Counted from the stretch's first letter, positions 18,759-29,220 are shown. The stretch is 64,000 bases of DNA from Eubacterium sp. (GCA_017480495.1 JAFVAQ010000029.1:18964-82963), one strand, 5' to 3'. Translations and numbers: made by a program. The notes: generated by a model not told the origin, from the sequence alone.

Positions 18759-18791
18759 TAAAAAAGAGAGTACCTTTAGTTAGTACTCTCT
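18759..18791 (-). terminator. intrinsic terminator after the sensor binding-protein gene
   Basis: A perfect 9-bp stem AGAGAGTAC / GTACTCTCT with a 9-base loop is followed by a T-run on the minus strand. The TAA stop of the upstream gene lies inside the loop region. It separates the sensing operon from the importer operon. Confidence 0.85.
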
Positions 18792-19868
18792 AGAATTTAA
18801 AATGCTCTCTGTTAGCATTGTAATCTCGTAGTCTTCGTCATTTATCTTAACGCTCTTAACTGTATCATCAAGCGCGAAAGCACTCTCTTTAACATATGTA
18901 TATTTATTATATTCTTCACCATTTTTAACCGCTTTAACCAGTTTCTCTATTTCTTCTCCCTGAAGCGGATTACATTCTACATCCAGCGCAATCTTACCTT
19001 CAAGAACCTTGCTGAGTCCTGAGTGAGCAGCATCAAAGGATATAATAAGTATCTCGCCATTTTTGATATCTGTTCCAACCGTTCTACCGGATTCCTCTAT
19101 AGCTTCAATAGCACCAATAGCTTCATTATCATTTTCACAATAGACTACATTTATATCGTCATATTCCTTAAGAAGATTTTGCATAACCTCCTTAGCCTTG
19201 GTCTGAGCATAGTCCGCCGGAACTTCCGCTATCAGATTCCAGCCATAATTTCTACTTGCCTCCTCAAGCCCTGAGGTTCTGCCTATCTGAGCAGTAGCTC
19301 CTAGGGTTCCTTGAATATCTACTATGTAGAGTTCTTCAGGAGCTATTCCTTTAGCCTCGGTAAAACTCTTAAGCCATTCACAGGCGACCTTTGCCTCTTT
19401 TCCGAAGTCCGAACCAACCCACGCTGTAACAAGAGATGTATCTGTAACTCTAACCTGTCTATCAACAACTACAACAGGAATATCAGCATCTCTTGCTTCT
19501 TCCAAAACCGTATCCCATCCTGTCTCCATAACAGGAGCCAGCACTATACAGTCAACCTCCTGTTGAGTGAAGTTCCTAATAGCCAGAAACTGTTTATCCT
19601 GTTTCTGCTGTGCGTCATCAAACATCAGTTCAAAACCATTTGCTCTAGTGAGACTACTTTTGATAGATTCTGTATTAGCTACACGCCAGTCAGATTCTGC
19701 ACCCAGCTGAGAAAAACCAACAGTGATAAGCTCAGACTCCCCCGCCTCGCTGGTTTCCTTTTCCTCCTTTTTACCGCAGCCCGCAGCAGTAAGCAGAAAT
19801 GCAGTAGTTAGCAGAAGCGCTATGCTTCGATATATCTTTTTTCTTTTACTATAGCTTTTCTTTATCAT
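18780..19868 (-). CDS. second sugar-binding lipoprotein, probable partner of the sensor kinase
   Basis: 362 residues. A lipoprotein signal (lipobox TAAGC near residue 31) precedes a type I periplasmic-binding fold with CIVLAPVMETGWDTVLEEARDA and VDRQ, clearly related to the importer's own binding protein but divergent and followed by a terminator rather than by transport genes. It starts 15 bp after the YesM-type kinase gene. In characterised clostridial xylose systems (XylFII with LytS/YesN-type partners) such a protein delivers the ligand to the kinase. By analogy I infer a sensory, not transport, role. Confidence 0.82.
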   Translation of the reverse strand: MIKKSYSKRKKIYRSIALLLTTAFLLTAAGCGKKEEKETSEAGESELITVGFSQLGAESDWRVANTESIKSSLTRANGFELMFDDAQQKQDKQFLAIRNFTQQEVDCIVLAPVMETGWDTVLEEARDADIPVVVVDRQVRVTDTSLVTAWVGSDFGKEAKVACEWLKSFTEAKGIAPEELYIVDIQGTLGATAQIGRTSGLEEASRNYGWNLIAEVPADYAQTKAKEVMQNLLKEYDDINVVYCENDNEAIGAIEAIEESGRTVGTDIKNGEILIISFDAAHSGLSKVLEGKIALDVECNPLQGEEIEKLVKAVKNGEEYNKYTYVKESAFALDDTVKSVKINDEDYEITMLTESILNSREY

Positions 19869-19883
19869 AATGCCCTTTCACTA

Positions 19884-21371
19884 TCACTGAATAGGAATTC
19901 TTACAGTAACTGTTGTGCCTTCCTCATACGTACTCTCTACATCAAGACCGAAGTTTTCTCCGTAGAGCATTTCTATTCGCTTCTCAACATTTGCCATACC
20001 GAAGCCGCGCTTATCATCTATAGTTATCTCTCCGGAAATAAGCTTACGAAGTCTTTCTAGTTCTTCTTCGTTCATGCCTATTCCATTATCTTTTACCTTG
20101 AAGATAATCGTTCCAGAAGCTTCTCCTTCTGCAGTTTTTTCGTCTGTTTTAGATAGGTATCCCTCTACTATTATCTTTCCTCCCCCACGTTTATTTTTAA
20201 TACCGTGGTAGAGTGCATTTTCAACAATTGGTTGAAGCGTAAGCTTCTGTATATGATAGTCCAGGATATCTTCAGCTATATCTATCTCATAATCCAAAAT
20301 ATCCTGATATCTATATCTTTGAATCTCTAGATAGTTCTTAACATGTTCCTTTTCATTACGTATGGTGATCTCGCTTTCACCCTTACTAAGGGATATTCTA
20401 AAGAAGCTTGAAAGCTCCTGGATGATCTGGATTGCTTTCTTGTTCTCCCCCGCTTCTGTCATCCATATGATTGCATCTAAAGTGTTATATAGGAAATGCG
20501 GATTAATCTGTTCCTGAAGAAGTCTAAGCTCCGCGTCCTTAGCATTTTCCTGCTCACGGTGTATGTCCTCTACCAGATTCTCGATTTCTTTAACCATGCT
20601 GTTAAAGCTGTCTGCCAGAGTTTTCATCTCATCATCTCTATCCGGATGGTAAGATACTGTAAAGTCACCTCCGGCAAACTTCTCGGTCATACCAACAAGT
20701 TCCGTGATTGGTTCTGTTATTCGTTCAGATAGTCTTCTCGACAGGAAATATATAACAACCAGAATTATAATAAGAACAATAATCATTATCCTGATGGTGT
20801 TTAGGAGACTGGAAGCAACCTGGCGACGGAGCATTTCCATGTTTTGTGCTTCGTCATAGATATATTTCTGGATGTCCTCTTGAATAAGAGAAGTAAGAGT
20901 ACGGATATTCATATCCAGCATCTCCATATTCTCATCGTAATGACCACCCTCTTCAACATTTATAAGGATGTCATCCACTCTTTCATCCAGTATCTCTAGA
21001 AGCTTGATGAGCGCTGTAAGATCCGCCCTGACATTGTCCTCGGTAGTCTTTTCACGTAGCTCTTCAAAATGCTCCTTCGCCTCCGCTATAAGGGCCTTAG
21101 GATCATCATTTTCCAGTTTCTCATCAGCATTGGTCCAGTTTGCAGAACCTATAATGATTCGGTACATCATCTCATCCATAGATTCTTTAAAACTCATATT
21201 ATATTCATTTGCGCTTGTGATATTACGCACCAGAAGATCGTAATCCTGATAGAAGCCGTACATCCTTATTATCGCAATACTAAAAAGGATAATAAGTGGG
21301 ATAACACATATCCATATATACTTTATCAACTTGGATTGTATCTTGCTGCCTCTTTTTTTCTCAGCCTTCAA
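19884..21371 (-). CDS. YesM-type sensor histidine kinase
   Basis: 495 residues. Transmembrane helices near 15-38 and 190-210 flank an extracellular helical sensor (45-185); a HAMP domain (210-265) and a coiled linker lead to the His_kinase motif QINPHFLYNTLDAI (H292), then a HATPase domain with ENALYHGIKNK and GIGMNEEEL. The start is TTG with AAAGGA upstream. It would phosphorylate the AraC-type regulator encoded 43 bp upstream, and its extracellular part probably contacts the adjacent binding lipoprotein. Confidence 0.9.
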   Translation of the reverse strand: MKAEKKRGSKIQSKLIKYIWICVIPLIILFSIAIIRMYGFYQDYDLLVRNITSANEYNMSFKESMDEMMYRIIIGSANWTNADEKLENDDPKALIAEAKEHFEELREKTTEDNVRADLTALIKLLEILDERVDDILINVEEGGHYDENMEMLDMNIRTLTSLIQEDIQKYIYDEAQNMEMLRRQVASSLLNTIRIMIIVLIIILVVIYFLSRRLSERITEPITELVGMTEKFAGGDFTVSYHPDRDDEMKTLADSFNSMVKEIENLVEDIHREQENAKDAELRLLQEQINPHFLYNTLDAIIWMTEAGENKKAIQIIQELSSFFRISLSKGESEITIRNEKEHVKNYLEIQRYRYQDILDYEIDIAEDILDYHIQKLTLQPIVENALYHGIKNKRGGGKIIVEGYLSKTDEKTAEGEASGTIIFKVKDNGIGMNEEELERLRKLISGEITIDDKRGFGMANVEKRIEMLYGENFGLDVESTYEEGTTVTVRIPIQ

Positions 21372-21414
21372 AACCTATTATTCCTTTTCTGCATTACTAA
21401 GATTGAAAGTCTTT

Positions 21415-23112
21415 TTACTTCTTTGTTCTTCTATATTCCTTAGGAGACATGCCTGTAGTCTTCTTGAAAATATAACTAAAATAATGTGGATCTCTATAGC
21501 CCACCTCGAATCCAATTTCTGAAGTCTTCATCGAAGTGCAGGTAAGTAGCTCTTTCGCATTTTCCATGCGCACGCGAGTTAGATAGTCAATAAATGTTTC
21601 TCCAGTTTCCTTCCTGAAAATGGCACTGAAATGATTCGAGCTGACATTTACATTTGAAGCAACCAGCTGAAGGGACATATCTTCATTTCTATATTCATCT
21701 TGAATGAATTTCTTAGCCTTCTCAATAATTTCCAGATATTTCTTATCTGATATCTGGTTACGATATTCAATCATACTATTGAGAAGAAGCCTTATATATT
21801 CCTTAGAGGAATCAAGGTTTTCCACGAATTTGATAGGATCCTTCAACTCTCCAAGTATGTCAGATGCCTTGTCCCTACCTACGCCCATACTATCTAAAAA
21901 TGTAAGACCGCTAAGAAGCGATTCCATGAGGATGTACTGACGGAACATGATCGAGCCCATAGCATCCTCTCCTATACTATTAAAGTATTCATTTACTAGG
22001 TCGCCCACCTCAGACAAAGTTCCGCTTCTAAGGAAATGAAGAATAGTTTTCTGCGACAACATTTTGAAATCGATTCCGCTGATATCAAGTTTTCTGATAT
22101 CTATGTTGCCCAAATCCATATCCTGAGCAGAATCTTTTTTCTCCGCCTCGATAGTTTCTCGGATCTTTCTCTGCCTCTGTGGAGTATCATCATTTCCAAG
22201 TATTATGCAGCTTTCGTCCAGCATATATCTATCAGCAAATCTTCTGCTGGCATCTCTATATGAATTATTTACATCTCGAATTCGTTCTACTGATTTTCCA
22301 CAGGAAATAAAATAGATCCAATCCTCGAAATCCTTCATTATATCTGTGATACGTCCGATACCTCGATTAATATTTGTTCCCATTTCCTCAAGTGTATCAG
22401 ACTTCTCGAGAAAGCACAGAACGTCGCCCACCTGCTCATACAAATATACATTATCAAGATCTGCAAATTCTTCTTTGATTCTCTTAAGAATTTCTTCATT
22501 CACACCGGAATAAGCGTTGACATCGGAGTCTTCCCGATCCTTTAGAAATGCTTGGAATAGCACTATAGAATAATAAGTGGCAGTAATATCAATTCCTAGC
22601 TCGCGTCCCTGTTCCAGCGACTCCTGCATAGATATTTTGCCATCTATCATATCATGAATAAACTTCTGTCTCTCAAGAGCGCGTATTTCCTCCATGTCCT
22701 GAAGATACTTCTCACGCGCCTGTTCCTCCTGTCTATGAGCCTTGATAGATTCAGCTATCTTTCCAAGCTCTTTAAGGAGATTTTCTCCAGAAACAGGTTT
22801 AAGTATATATTCTTCCACGCCAATACTGATAGCCTGCTTAGCATAATTGAAATCATCATAACCACTAAGCACAACTATCTTGATGTCCGACAGTTCCTTC
22901 TTAACTAAAGTTGCCAGTTCTAGACCATCCATAAAAGGCATACGAATATCGGTGATCAGAATGTCCGGTTTCGTCTTCAGAATCTTTGGAAATGCCATTT
23001 CCCCGTCTCCTGCTTCGCCTACCAGCTCGAAACCATTTTTCTCCCAATCAACGGACTTCTTTATGCCTTCTCGGATTGCATATTCGTCTTCTACCAAAAA
23101 AACCTTTATCAT
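21415..23112 (-). CDS. YesN-type response regulator (REC + AraC HTH)
   Basis: 565 residues. The receiver domain (1-120) has the acidic pocket EDE and phosphoacceptor D55 in LITDIRMPFMDG, with KPVSGENL carrying the conserved Lys. A long middle region (130-450) is of the YesN type, and two AraC/XylS helix-turn-helix motifs occupy about 460-563 (NHFSAIFRKETGETF and TSEIGFEVGYRDPHYFSYIFKK). It presumably activates the importer and the pentose genes in response to sugar sensed outside. Confidence 0.92.
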   Translation of the reverse strand: MIKVFLVEDEYAIREGIKKSVDWEKNGFELVGEAGDGEMAFPKILKTKPDILITDIRMPFMDGLELATLVKKELSDIKIVVLSGYDDFNYAKQAISIGVEEYILKPVSGENLLKELGKIAESIKAHRQEEQAREKYLQDMEEIRALERQKFIHDMIDGKISMQESLEQGRELGIDITATYYSIVLFQAFLKDREDSDVNAYSGVNEEILKRIKEEFADLDNVYLYEQVGDVLCFLEKSDTLEEMGTNINRGIGRITDIMKDFEDWIYFISCGKSVERIRDVNNSYRDASRRFADRYMLDESCIILGNDDTPQRQRKIRETIEAEKKDSAQDMDLGNIDIRKLDISGIDFKMLSQKTILHFLRSGTLSEVGDLVNEYFNSIGEDAMGSIMFRQYILMESLLSGLTFLDSMGVGRDKASDILGELKDPIKFVENLDSSKEYIRLLLNSMIEYRNQISDKKYLEIIEKAKKFIQDEYRNEDMSLQLVASNVNVSSNHFSAIFRKETGETFIDYLTRVRMENAKELLTCTSMKTSEIGFEVGYRDPHYFSYIFKKTTGMSPKEYRRTKK

Positions 23113-23151
23113 GGTGCCTCCCAGGAATCCTCATTCCTGTTTATTACTTGT

Positions 23152-23847
23152 CTATCCCTGTCCGTAATATGCATTTTCACCATGCTTACGGAAGAAATGT
23201 TTATCTCTGATACAATCAGGTGCAGTCTTAACTGCTGGATTGATTAGTTCCGTCTTAAGTGCCATCTTGGCAACCTCTTCTAGAACAACTGCATTATGTA
23301 CTGCTTCAGCAGCATCCTTACCCCATGTAAAAGGACCATGGTTCGTACATAGAACACCAGGTGTATACATAGGATTTAGTCCTCTTTCGTCAAAGGTTTC
23401 TATTATTACAAGGCCTGTATTTTTCTCATACGCCTCATCTATCTCCTCTGGAGTGAGGCTTCTGGCACATGGTATCTCACCATAAAAATAATCCGCATGT
23501 GTTGTTCCATAAAGTGGAATGCCTCTTCCCGCCTGAGCCCAGGATGTTGCCTCTGGAGAATGTGTATGAACTATTCCGCCTATTTCCTCGTACCTCTTAT
23601 ATAGTTCTAGATGCGTTGGAGTATCTGAGGATGGCTTATATTTTCCTTCTACGCGATTGCCCTCAAGATCCATAACAACCATATCATCAGGTGTCATAAT
23701 GTCATAGTCTACTCCACTTGGCTTAATAACAAATAGTCCTGCCTCTCTATCTATTCCACTAACATTTCCCCAGGTATAGGTAACAAGATTTCTCTTTGGA
23801 AGCTCCATATTAGCTTCAAATACTTTTATCTTTAACTCTTCTAGCAT
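23152..23847 (-). CDS. araD: L-ribulose-5-phosphate 4-epimerase (AraD family)
   Basis: 231 residues, the standard length. Zinc-binding residues are present: the HTHS pair in [11 protein letters not shown] and the later histidine in [19 protein letters not shown] and the C-terminal [11 protein letters not shown] are also typical. It converts L-ribulose-5-phosphate to D-xylulose-5-phosphate, joining the pentose phosphate pathway. It lies 32 bp after the kinase gene and 39 bp before the response regulator, so metabolic and sensory genes appear co-transcribed. Members acting on related C5 phosphates (UlaF, SgbE) cannot be ruled out. Confidence 0.93.
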   Translation of the reverse strand: MLEELKIKVFEANMELPKRNLVTYTWGNVSGIDREAGLFVIKPSGVDYDIMTPDDMVVMDLEGNRVEGKYKPSSDTPTHLELYKRYEEIGGIVHTHSPEATSWAQAGRGIPLYGTTHADYFYGEIPCARSLTPEEIDEAYEKNTGLVIIETFDERGLNPMYTPGVLCTNHGPFTWGKDAAEAVHNAVVLEEVAKMALKTELINPAVKTAPDCIRDKHFFRKHGENAYYGQG

Positions 23848-23879
23848 TTTTTTATCCTTTCAATTTTAAGCTGTATCTA

Positions 23880-25490
23880 TTATACAGCCTCTATTGCTGC
23901 TCTTTCAAGTTCGAGCGCGGATGTAAAGACTTTCATATAATCGTTGAAGCCGTTAACCTCTTCAGCATCCGCGGCAACTGTCGTTCCCTCTTCACCCGCG
24001 AAGATTTCACCCTTTAGGAAGTCTGATAGGCTAACGCCATCAGAAGCATTTCCACCTGTCTTCATAAGGTAAAGTGCTAGTACAGCCATACCCCAGGCAC
24101 CGCCCTCACCAGCGGTTTCCATTACGGTGATTGGTCCTCCCGTTGCTGCAGACATTATTCTCTGTCCAACTTCCTTTGTTTTGAAGAAGCCACCATGTCC
24201 ATATAGCTTATCAACCTTTACATCCTCTTCCTTAAGAAGAATATCCAGTCCAACCTTAAGAGTACTAACAGCCGAATATAGATGCAGTCTCATGAAATTT
24301 GCAAAGGAAAAATCCGCATTTACTTTTCTCGCAAAAACAGGTCTACCCTCATCAAAGCCTGTAACTGGTTCTCCCGAGAAATAGTTAAATCCAACGAGAC
24401 CACCGCAATCTGGAGCGCCGTCCAGAGCCGCCTTAAACAGAGTTGTATAGAGCTTATCTGTATCCACTTCTATTCCCATCATCTGGCTATATTCCTTAAA
24501 GATATTCGCCCATGCATTTATGTCTGAAGTACAATTGTTACAATGCACCATTGCTACATCATCTCCCACTGGAGTGGTGACAACATCTATTTCCTCATGG
24601 ACCTTATTTAAGGCGTGTTCCATAACAACCATGGCAAAAATAGAAGTTCCTGCAGATACATTTCCGGTTCTAACCGCTACACTATTAGTTGCAACCATCC
24701 CCGTTCCTGCATCCCCTTCTGGAGGGCACATTGGAATACCCGCTTCGAGAGTACCACTTACATCCAGCTTTGCTGCACCTTCCAGAGTAAGTGTTCCAGC
24801 CGCTTCTCCTGCAACCTTTACCTTTGGAAGAATATCTCTTATCTTCCAAGCAATTCCTTTCTTCGAAAGGATTCCATCATATATATCAAGATACTTTTCA
24901 TTATAGTTTCTAGTTGTACTGTCTATTGGGAACATACCCGATGCATCGCCTACCCCCAGCACCTTTTCCCCACTCAGTTGCCAATGTATATATCCTGCAA
25001 GCGTAGTAAAAAATGTGATACCTGGGACATGCTCTTCGCCATTTAAAATAGCCTGATGAAGATGAGCTATACTCCATCTCTGAGGAATATTGAAACCGAA
25101 TTCACCGGTAAGTTCCTTCGCTGCCTCTTCAGTAATTGTGTTACGCCAGGTCCTAAATGGAACGAGAAGATTATCACTACTATCAAAGGCCATATATCCG
25201 TGCATCATAGCGCTAAATCCTATAGCTCCTGTAGTTTTTATAGCAGTTCCGTACTGCTTCTTAACATCTTCGGCCAGATCACTATAGGCCTCCTGAAGCC
25301 CCTTCCAGATCATATCAAGACTGTAGGTCCACACTCCATTCTCGTACTGATTCTCCCAGCCATGACTTCCCTGAGCTATTGGCTTTCCGGCATTATCTAC
25401 CATAACCGCCTTTATTCTTGTTGAACCAAACTCTATTCCAATCGCAGTTTTACCTGAATCTATCAATTCTCTTATTTCAGCTACTTCCAT
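23880..25490 (-). CDS. FGGY-family carbohydrate kinase, probably L-ribulokinase
   Basis: 536 residues from the ATG preceded by GGGAGG; a start at 25532 would add 14 unlikely residues. The FGGY N-domain has AIGIEFGSTRIKAVMVD; the C-domain has DAGTGMV, VSAGTSIFAMV and TAGEGGAWGMAVLA. It belongs to a divergent clostridial branch often found beside araD-type genes rather than to classical AraB. Position ahead of the epimerase argues for phosphorylation of L-ribulose. No arabinose isomerase is in the window. Confidence 0.82.
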   Translation of the reverse strand: MEVAEIRELIDSGKTAIGIEFGSTRIKAVMVDNAGKPIAQGSHGWENQYENGVWTYSLDMIWKGLQEAYSDLAEDVKKQYGTAIKTTGAIGFSAMMHGYMAFDSSDNLLVPFRTWRNTITEEAAKELTGEFGFNIPQRWSIAHLHQAILNGEEHVPGITFFTTLAGYIHWQLSGEKVLGVGDASGMFPIDSTTRNYNEKYLDIYDGILSKKGIAWKIRDILPKVKVAGEAAGTLTLEGAAKLDVSGTLEAGIPMCPPEGDAGTGMVATNSVAVRTGNVSAGTSIFAMVVMEHALNKVHEEIDVVTTPVGDDVAMVHCNNCTSDINAWANIFKEYSQMMGIEVDTDKLYTTLFKAALDGAPDCGGLVGFNYFSGEPVTGFDEGRPVFARKVNADFSFANFMRLHLYSAVSTLKVGLDILLKEEDVKVDKLYGHGGFFKTKEVGQRIMSAATGGPITVMETAGEGGAWGMAVLALYLMKTGGNASDGVSLSDFLKGEIFAGEEGTTVAADAEEVNGFNDYMKVFTSALELERAAIEAV

Positions 25491-25616
25491 GTCAGAACCT
25501 CCCATTATTATAGATAGTACATATTTTACCATCTGTCTTTTTTCAATAAAACAAAATATCTTCTTTAAATTTTTCGTTTTTTTACGAAAGATGAGTATAT
25601 GGAGACAGATATTAAA

Positions 25617-25689
25617 TGAGTATATAGGGACGGTTCTTATTTACTCACTTTTTGAAAGTGAGTAAATAAGAACCGTCCCTATATACTCA
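25617..25689. repeat. GGGACGG palindrome, copy A
   Basis: Perfect 35-bp inverted arms (25617-25651 and 25655-25689) with a 3-base loop. Each arm begins with a 31-bp unit TGAGTATATA-GGGACGGTTCT-TATTTACTCA, itself self-complementary at its ends. A decayed half copy lies at 25592-25608. The element sits downstream of the PAS-GGDEF-EAL gene. No T-run follows the stem, so it is not a classical terminator, though it could slow polymerase. Confidence 0.9.
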
Positions 25690-25710
25690 TATACTCATTC
25701 ATTAATCTTA

Positions 25711-28700
25711 TTAATTTACTTCGTAGAAGCCCTTTGCCATTCTCTGTTCAAAGTCTTCGACAGGAAGTGGTCTATCAAAGAGGAAGCCCTGAGCATAGAA
25801 GCAATTATTTTTTCTAAGAATTTCAAGCTGTCTCTCATTTTCTACACCCTCAACTATACAGTCAATACCCATTTCATTAACCATAGCTATAACATTTCTA
25901 AACATTATGCTATTAATGCTGGTAGGTGTGTCATCCTCTGTAGGAAGGAAGCTCTTATCCACTTTCAGCACATTCCATGGGAGTTCACGAATAAGATTCA
26001 GTGAAGAATAACCCATACCGAAATCATCCACGGAAGTGTAGATGCCCACGCTTTGAAGTCCATTAACGACTCTCTTTATATCAGCAAAGCTCACGTCTGT
26101 TGTTGTTTCTGTAAGCTCGACCTCTATACAGCTATGTGGAATATTATGCCTATCTATAATCTTGAGAAGTGCATCCACAAGACTACTGTTATGCATATGC
26201 TTACGCGACAGATTGACAGATATACGAATAGCTGTCATACCCTGATCCAGCCATCTTCTGATATCTCTACATACATGATCAAACATATAGAAATCAAGCG
26301 TACAGATATCATCGGTTTCTTCCAGCATTGGGATGAAGTCCCCTGGACTGATCATCTTTCCTTCATGGAACCAGCGGCAGAGCGCCTCCGCTCCAATTAT
26401 CCTACCAGTTTCAGTATGAACCTTTGGCTGATAATATACTTTGAATTCTTCATTCCTAATTGCCTCTGGGAACATTCTCTGAACATTCATAGATTGTTCT
26501 CTATTTGCAACTAAGGAATCATCAAAGAATACTACTTTCTCATTTCCACCAGCTTTGGCATTAAAGAAGGCTATCGTTGTCTTTTCCAGGATAATTCCCG
26601 GATCTTGCAGTTTTTCATTCTTAGGCAAACGATACACTCCAACTGTACAGCTAATATTAACTGACTTTCCATTTTTAGAATCATATATTACTGGCGTTTC
26701 TCTTAGATAGGTAAAAACATTTCCCATCTTCTGGTATCCAAAGATAGCCATAAAATTATCTCCGCCCAGACGAACCAGTTTACCGTCCTTGCCAATAATC
26801 TCCTTGAGTCCCTCATAGTGGCGTCTAATAACCTTATCACCCATAACTCGCCCAAGTTCCTGATTGACAAGAATAAAATGTAATAGATTGTATCTAATAG
26901 CTATCATGCCATTTAGACGGTCTCTATTCTGCATTAAATAGCTCATATAATTTCTCTGATTTTCATATCCAAAATCATCAAAATAAGCCAGTTCATAAAC
27001 CATGTCCTTTAGTCTGTTTCTTGTCACATAGCTAAGAACCGTTCTCATAGTGAGTCCAACGTACCATTTTTCTTCTTCGGCAAGAGGCGTCTCATCCTTA
27101 GACATATAGACTCTCATAACACCAATTGACATCACGCTCGTAACAACTCTGAAGCTTATTATCTCTTCACCATCCACACCTGTATCATAACAACTAAGCG
27201 TTTCTCCAATTCCCTGAGCCTCGTCTTTTGGATTTTTATAAAGTCTGGTTACCGCCTTGGAGAGCCTGAACATACTACAGATTTCTACAAGTATATTCTC
27301 TATCTCCGGAGTTTTTGCCTCTATACTAGCCTTGAAATCTGTCATAAGTGAAACGAGCTTTATAAAAAGCTCATAAAATCTCGTCTTTTGATCATCACTT
27401 TGTGTAGTTAAGAATCTATCCGCCTTTGTGGTATCACTTTTATCTAGAAGGGCTCTAAGCGACTTCTTGTTGACAATCATCGCCTTCTGAGCACGTTCAT
27501 AAACATCCTGAACCTTCATATCTCTATCTGGCTTATATTCAGAGATTCCGTAGGCTACGGTAGCTTTCGCATTATCTTTGTTAAAGAGCTGCTGAGCCAC
27601 CAGCTTATCTATATAGCTACCCCTGTCCTCATACTTGTCCTCCATCAGGATAATACAGAATTCATCTCCGCCAACCCTATATATATCCACATCGGTGAAA
27701 ACACTTTTTAGCAGATCCGCTGCTTCATTTATATAATTATCTCCCGCTTTTATTCCCCGCTTATCATTAATATCGCGGAGCCCATTTATATCACAAACAA
27801 CTACAGCAAATTTCAAATTTTTTTCTTCATATATTGCATTATCTATTCTCATTTCATTTTGAACATAGAAATGCTTATTATAGAGTCCTGTTAGCGGATC
27901 ACGATTTGATAGATTAACCCCTCCACCAAATTTTTGTTCAAATTCAAGTTCCTTACGTTTTGCGAAATCAATATTTGCAACAGCAATAATGATATGGTTT
28001 GAATCCATCATAGGACGAACTGCAAATAGCGCCATATAGAGAGGTTCACCATCAATGATAAGTCTATAGCTAAGAAAAAGCTTGCCGCTCTCTTCGAGAT
28101 TCTTCATAAGCTTCGTCTTATCCATAGCAACAGACATCATATGCAAATCGTCTGGATGAATCTCATTTCTCATTCTATTCTGAGTATCAATGAAGAAATC
28201 TTTTCCTTTTCCACCCTCTTCAAGCTTTGTGAGATCCTTCGAAGAAAAATACTCCGTGTATTCATTTGTTTCAACATCAACACAGTAGATTACCTCGTAA
28301 CGTTGAGCCAGAGCAATTGCCACTTCATTAAACAGCTGGCTATCAGGCAATACGCTAGCTTCATTTCTAGCCTGTGTGTCCACATTACGCACAGCAATAA
28401 CAAGATGCTCTTCATCTGTTCCTTGCTTTATCGCAAATAAACTGACATATCTCATCTCGTCATTTACCATTTGTCTATATACTGTGGAATAACTATTTGA
28501 AGTTTTAAGGGTATTAAGAAGATTGGTTCGCTCCAATTCGAAGAGAAGCATTTCTCTATCTTCAGGATATATATGCTTCTCTATATCAGTTTGGAGATTA
28601 AGAAAGAAATCATCTCCTTCTTCACCCATGTTAAGATTGGAGAAATACTCACTGGAATAGTACTCTATATAATGTCCCGTCTGAATATCTATGTAATAGA

Positions 28701-29175
28701 TAACCTCAAACATACTGCCTAGGGACTTTGCAATTTCAGCATAAATAGTATTCTTCTCATTATCTTTCTGCTGACGACGAACAACATTATCGATATTTTG
28801 AACACCGATTACAATATCCCCATTGCTCATCATCATTGATTTCAGAGAGAAATAGATAGGCTTATTATCAATATTCAGTCTATATCTAAGACCAAAGGAA
28901 TCACCATTTTCCAGAGCCTTGATTACATTTTCCTTCTTAAACGTCCTAAGAAAGAGGCTCTGGTCCTCTGGCCATACCATTTTCCTACAGTTGATTACAG
29001 TATCTGCATAGAAGTCATCTCCAGAAGAAACAATAACCAGCTCTTTTTCCGCTCCTGATGCACTATATTCGACATAGCTGTCATCCTCTGATTTAATAAG
29101 ATAGATACTCTCATAATCGTTTGCCAGAGCTGACGCCAAATCTGAAAACGTAGTTTTTACTCCATCATTCCCCAT
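25711..29175 (-). CDS. triple PAS-like sensor / GGDEF / degenerate GGDEF / EAL cyclic di-GMP protein
   Basis: 1154 residues, no transmembrane segment. Three related PAS-like modules (about 10-130, 145-270, 285-410) share the pattern IY...Y.EY...GDDFF...PED and end in ..NID or NVD. GGDEF domain 1 (430-570) has an intact RVGGDEF without the RxxD inhibitory site. A GAF-like segment (595-740) follows. GGDEF domain 2 (745-890) has GGDNF, probably inactive. The EAL domain (905-1145) retains EALCRW, VNLSR, ELTE, DDFGMGYSS, LKVDKSF, EGVE and AQGF, so it should hydrolyse cyclic di-GMP. Both synthesis and breakdown are therefore possible in one protein. GGAGGG ribosome site. Confidence 0.9.
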   Translation of the reverse strand: MGNDGVKTTFSDLASALANDYESIYLIKSEDDSYVEYSASGAEKELVIVSSGDDFYADTVINCRKMVWPEDQSLFLRTFKKENVIKALENGDSFGLRYRLNIDNKPIYFSLKSMMMSNGDIVIGVQNIDNVVRRQQKDNEKNTIYAEIAKSLGSMFEVIYYIDIQTGHYIEYYSSEYFSNLNMGEEGDDFFLNLQTDIEKHIYPEDREMLLFELERTNLLNTLKTSNSYSTVYRQMVNDEMRYVSLFAIKQGTDEEHLVIAVRNVDTQARNEASVLPDSQLFNEVAIALAQRYEVIYCVDVETNEYTEYFSSKDLTKLEEGGKGKDFFIDTQNRMRNEIHPDDLHMMSVAMDKTKLMKNLEESGKLFLSYRLIIDGEPLYMALFAVRPMMDSNHIIIAVANIDFAKRKELEFEQKFGGGVNLSNRDPLTGLYNKHFYVQNEMRIDNAIYEEKNLKFAVVVCDINGLRDINDKRGIKAGDNYINEAADLLKSVFTDVDIYRVGGDEFCIILMEDKYEDRGSYIDKLVAQQLFNKDNAKATVAYGISEYKPDRDMKVQDVYERAQKAMIVNKKSLRALLDKSDTTKADRFLTTQSDDQKTRFYELFIKLVSLMTDFKASIEAKTPEIENILVEICSMFRLSKAVTRLYKNPKDEAQGIGETLSCYDTGVDGEEIISFRVVTSVMSIGVMRVYMSKDETPLAEEEKWYVGLTMRTVLSYVTRNRLKDMVYELAYFDDFGYENQRNYMSYLMQNRDRLNGMIAIRYNLLHFILVNQELGRVMGDKVIRRHYEGLKEIIGKDGKLVRLGGDNFMAIFGYQKMGNVFTYLRETPVIYDSKNGKSVNISCTVGVYRLPKNEKLQDPGIILEKTTIAFFNAKAGGNEKVVFFDDSLVANREQSMNVQRMFPEAIRNEEFKVYYQPKVHTETGRIIGAEALCRWFHEGKMISPGDFIPMLEETDDICTLDFYMFDHVCRDIRRWLDQGMTAIRISVNLSRKHMHNSSLVDALLKIIDRHNIPHSCIEVELTETTTDVSFADIKRVVNGLQSVGIYTSVDDFGMGYSSLNLIRELPWNVLKVDKSFLPTEDDTPTSINSIMFRNVIAMVNEMGIDCIVEGVENERQLEILRKNNCFYAQGFLFDRPLPVEDFEQRMAKGFYEVN

Positions 29176-29220
29176 TTAAGTCCCTCCGTTTATCATTTAT
29201 GCAAATAATATAAATGCTTA

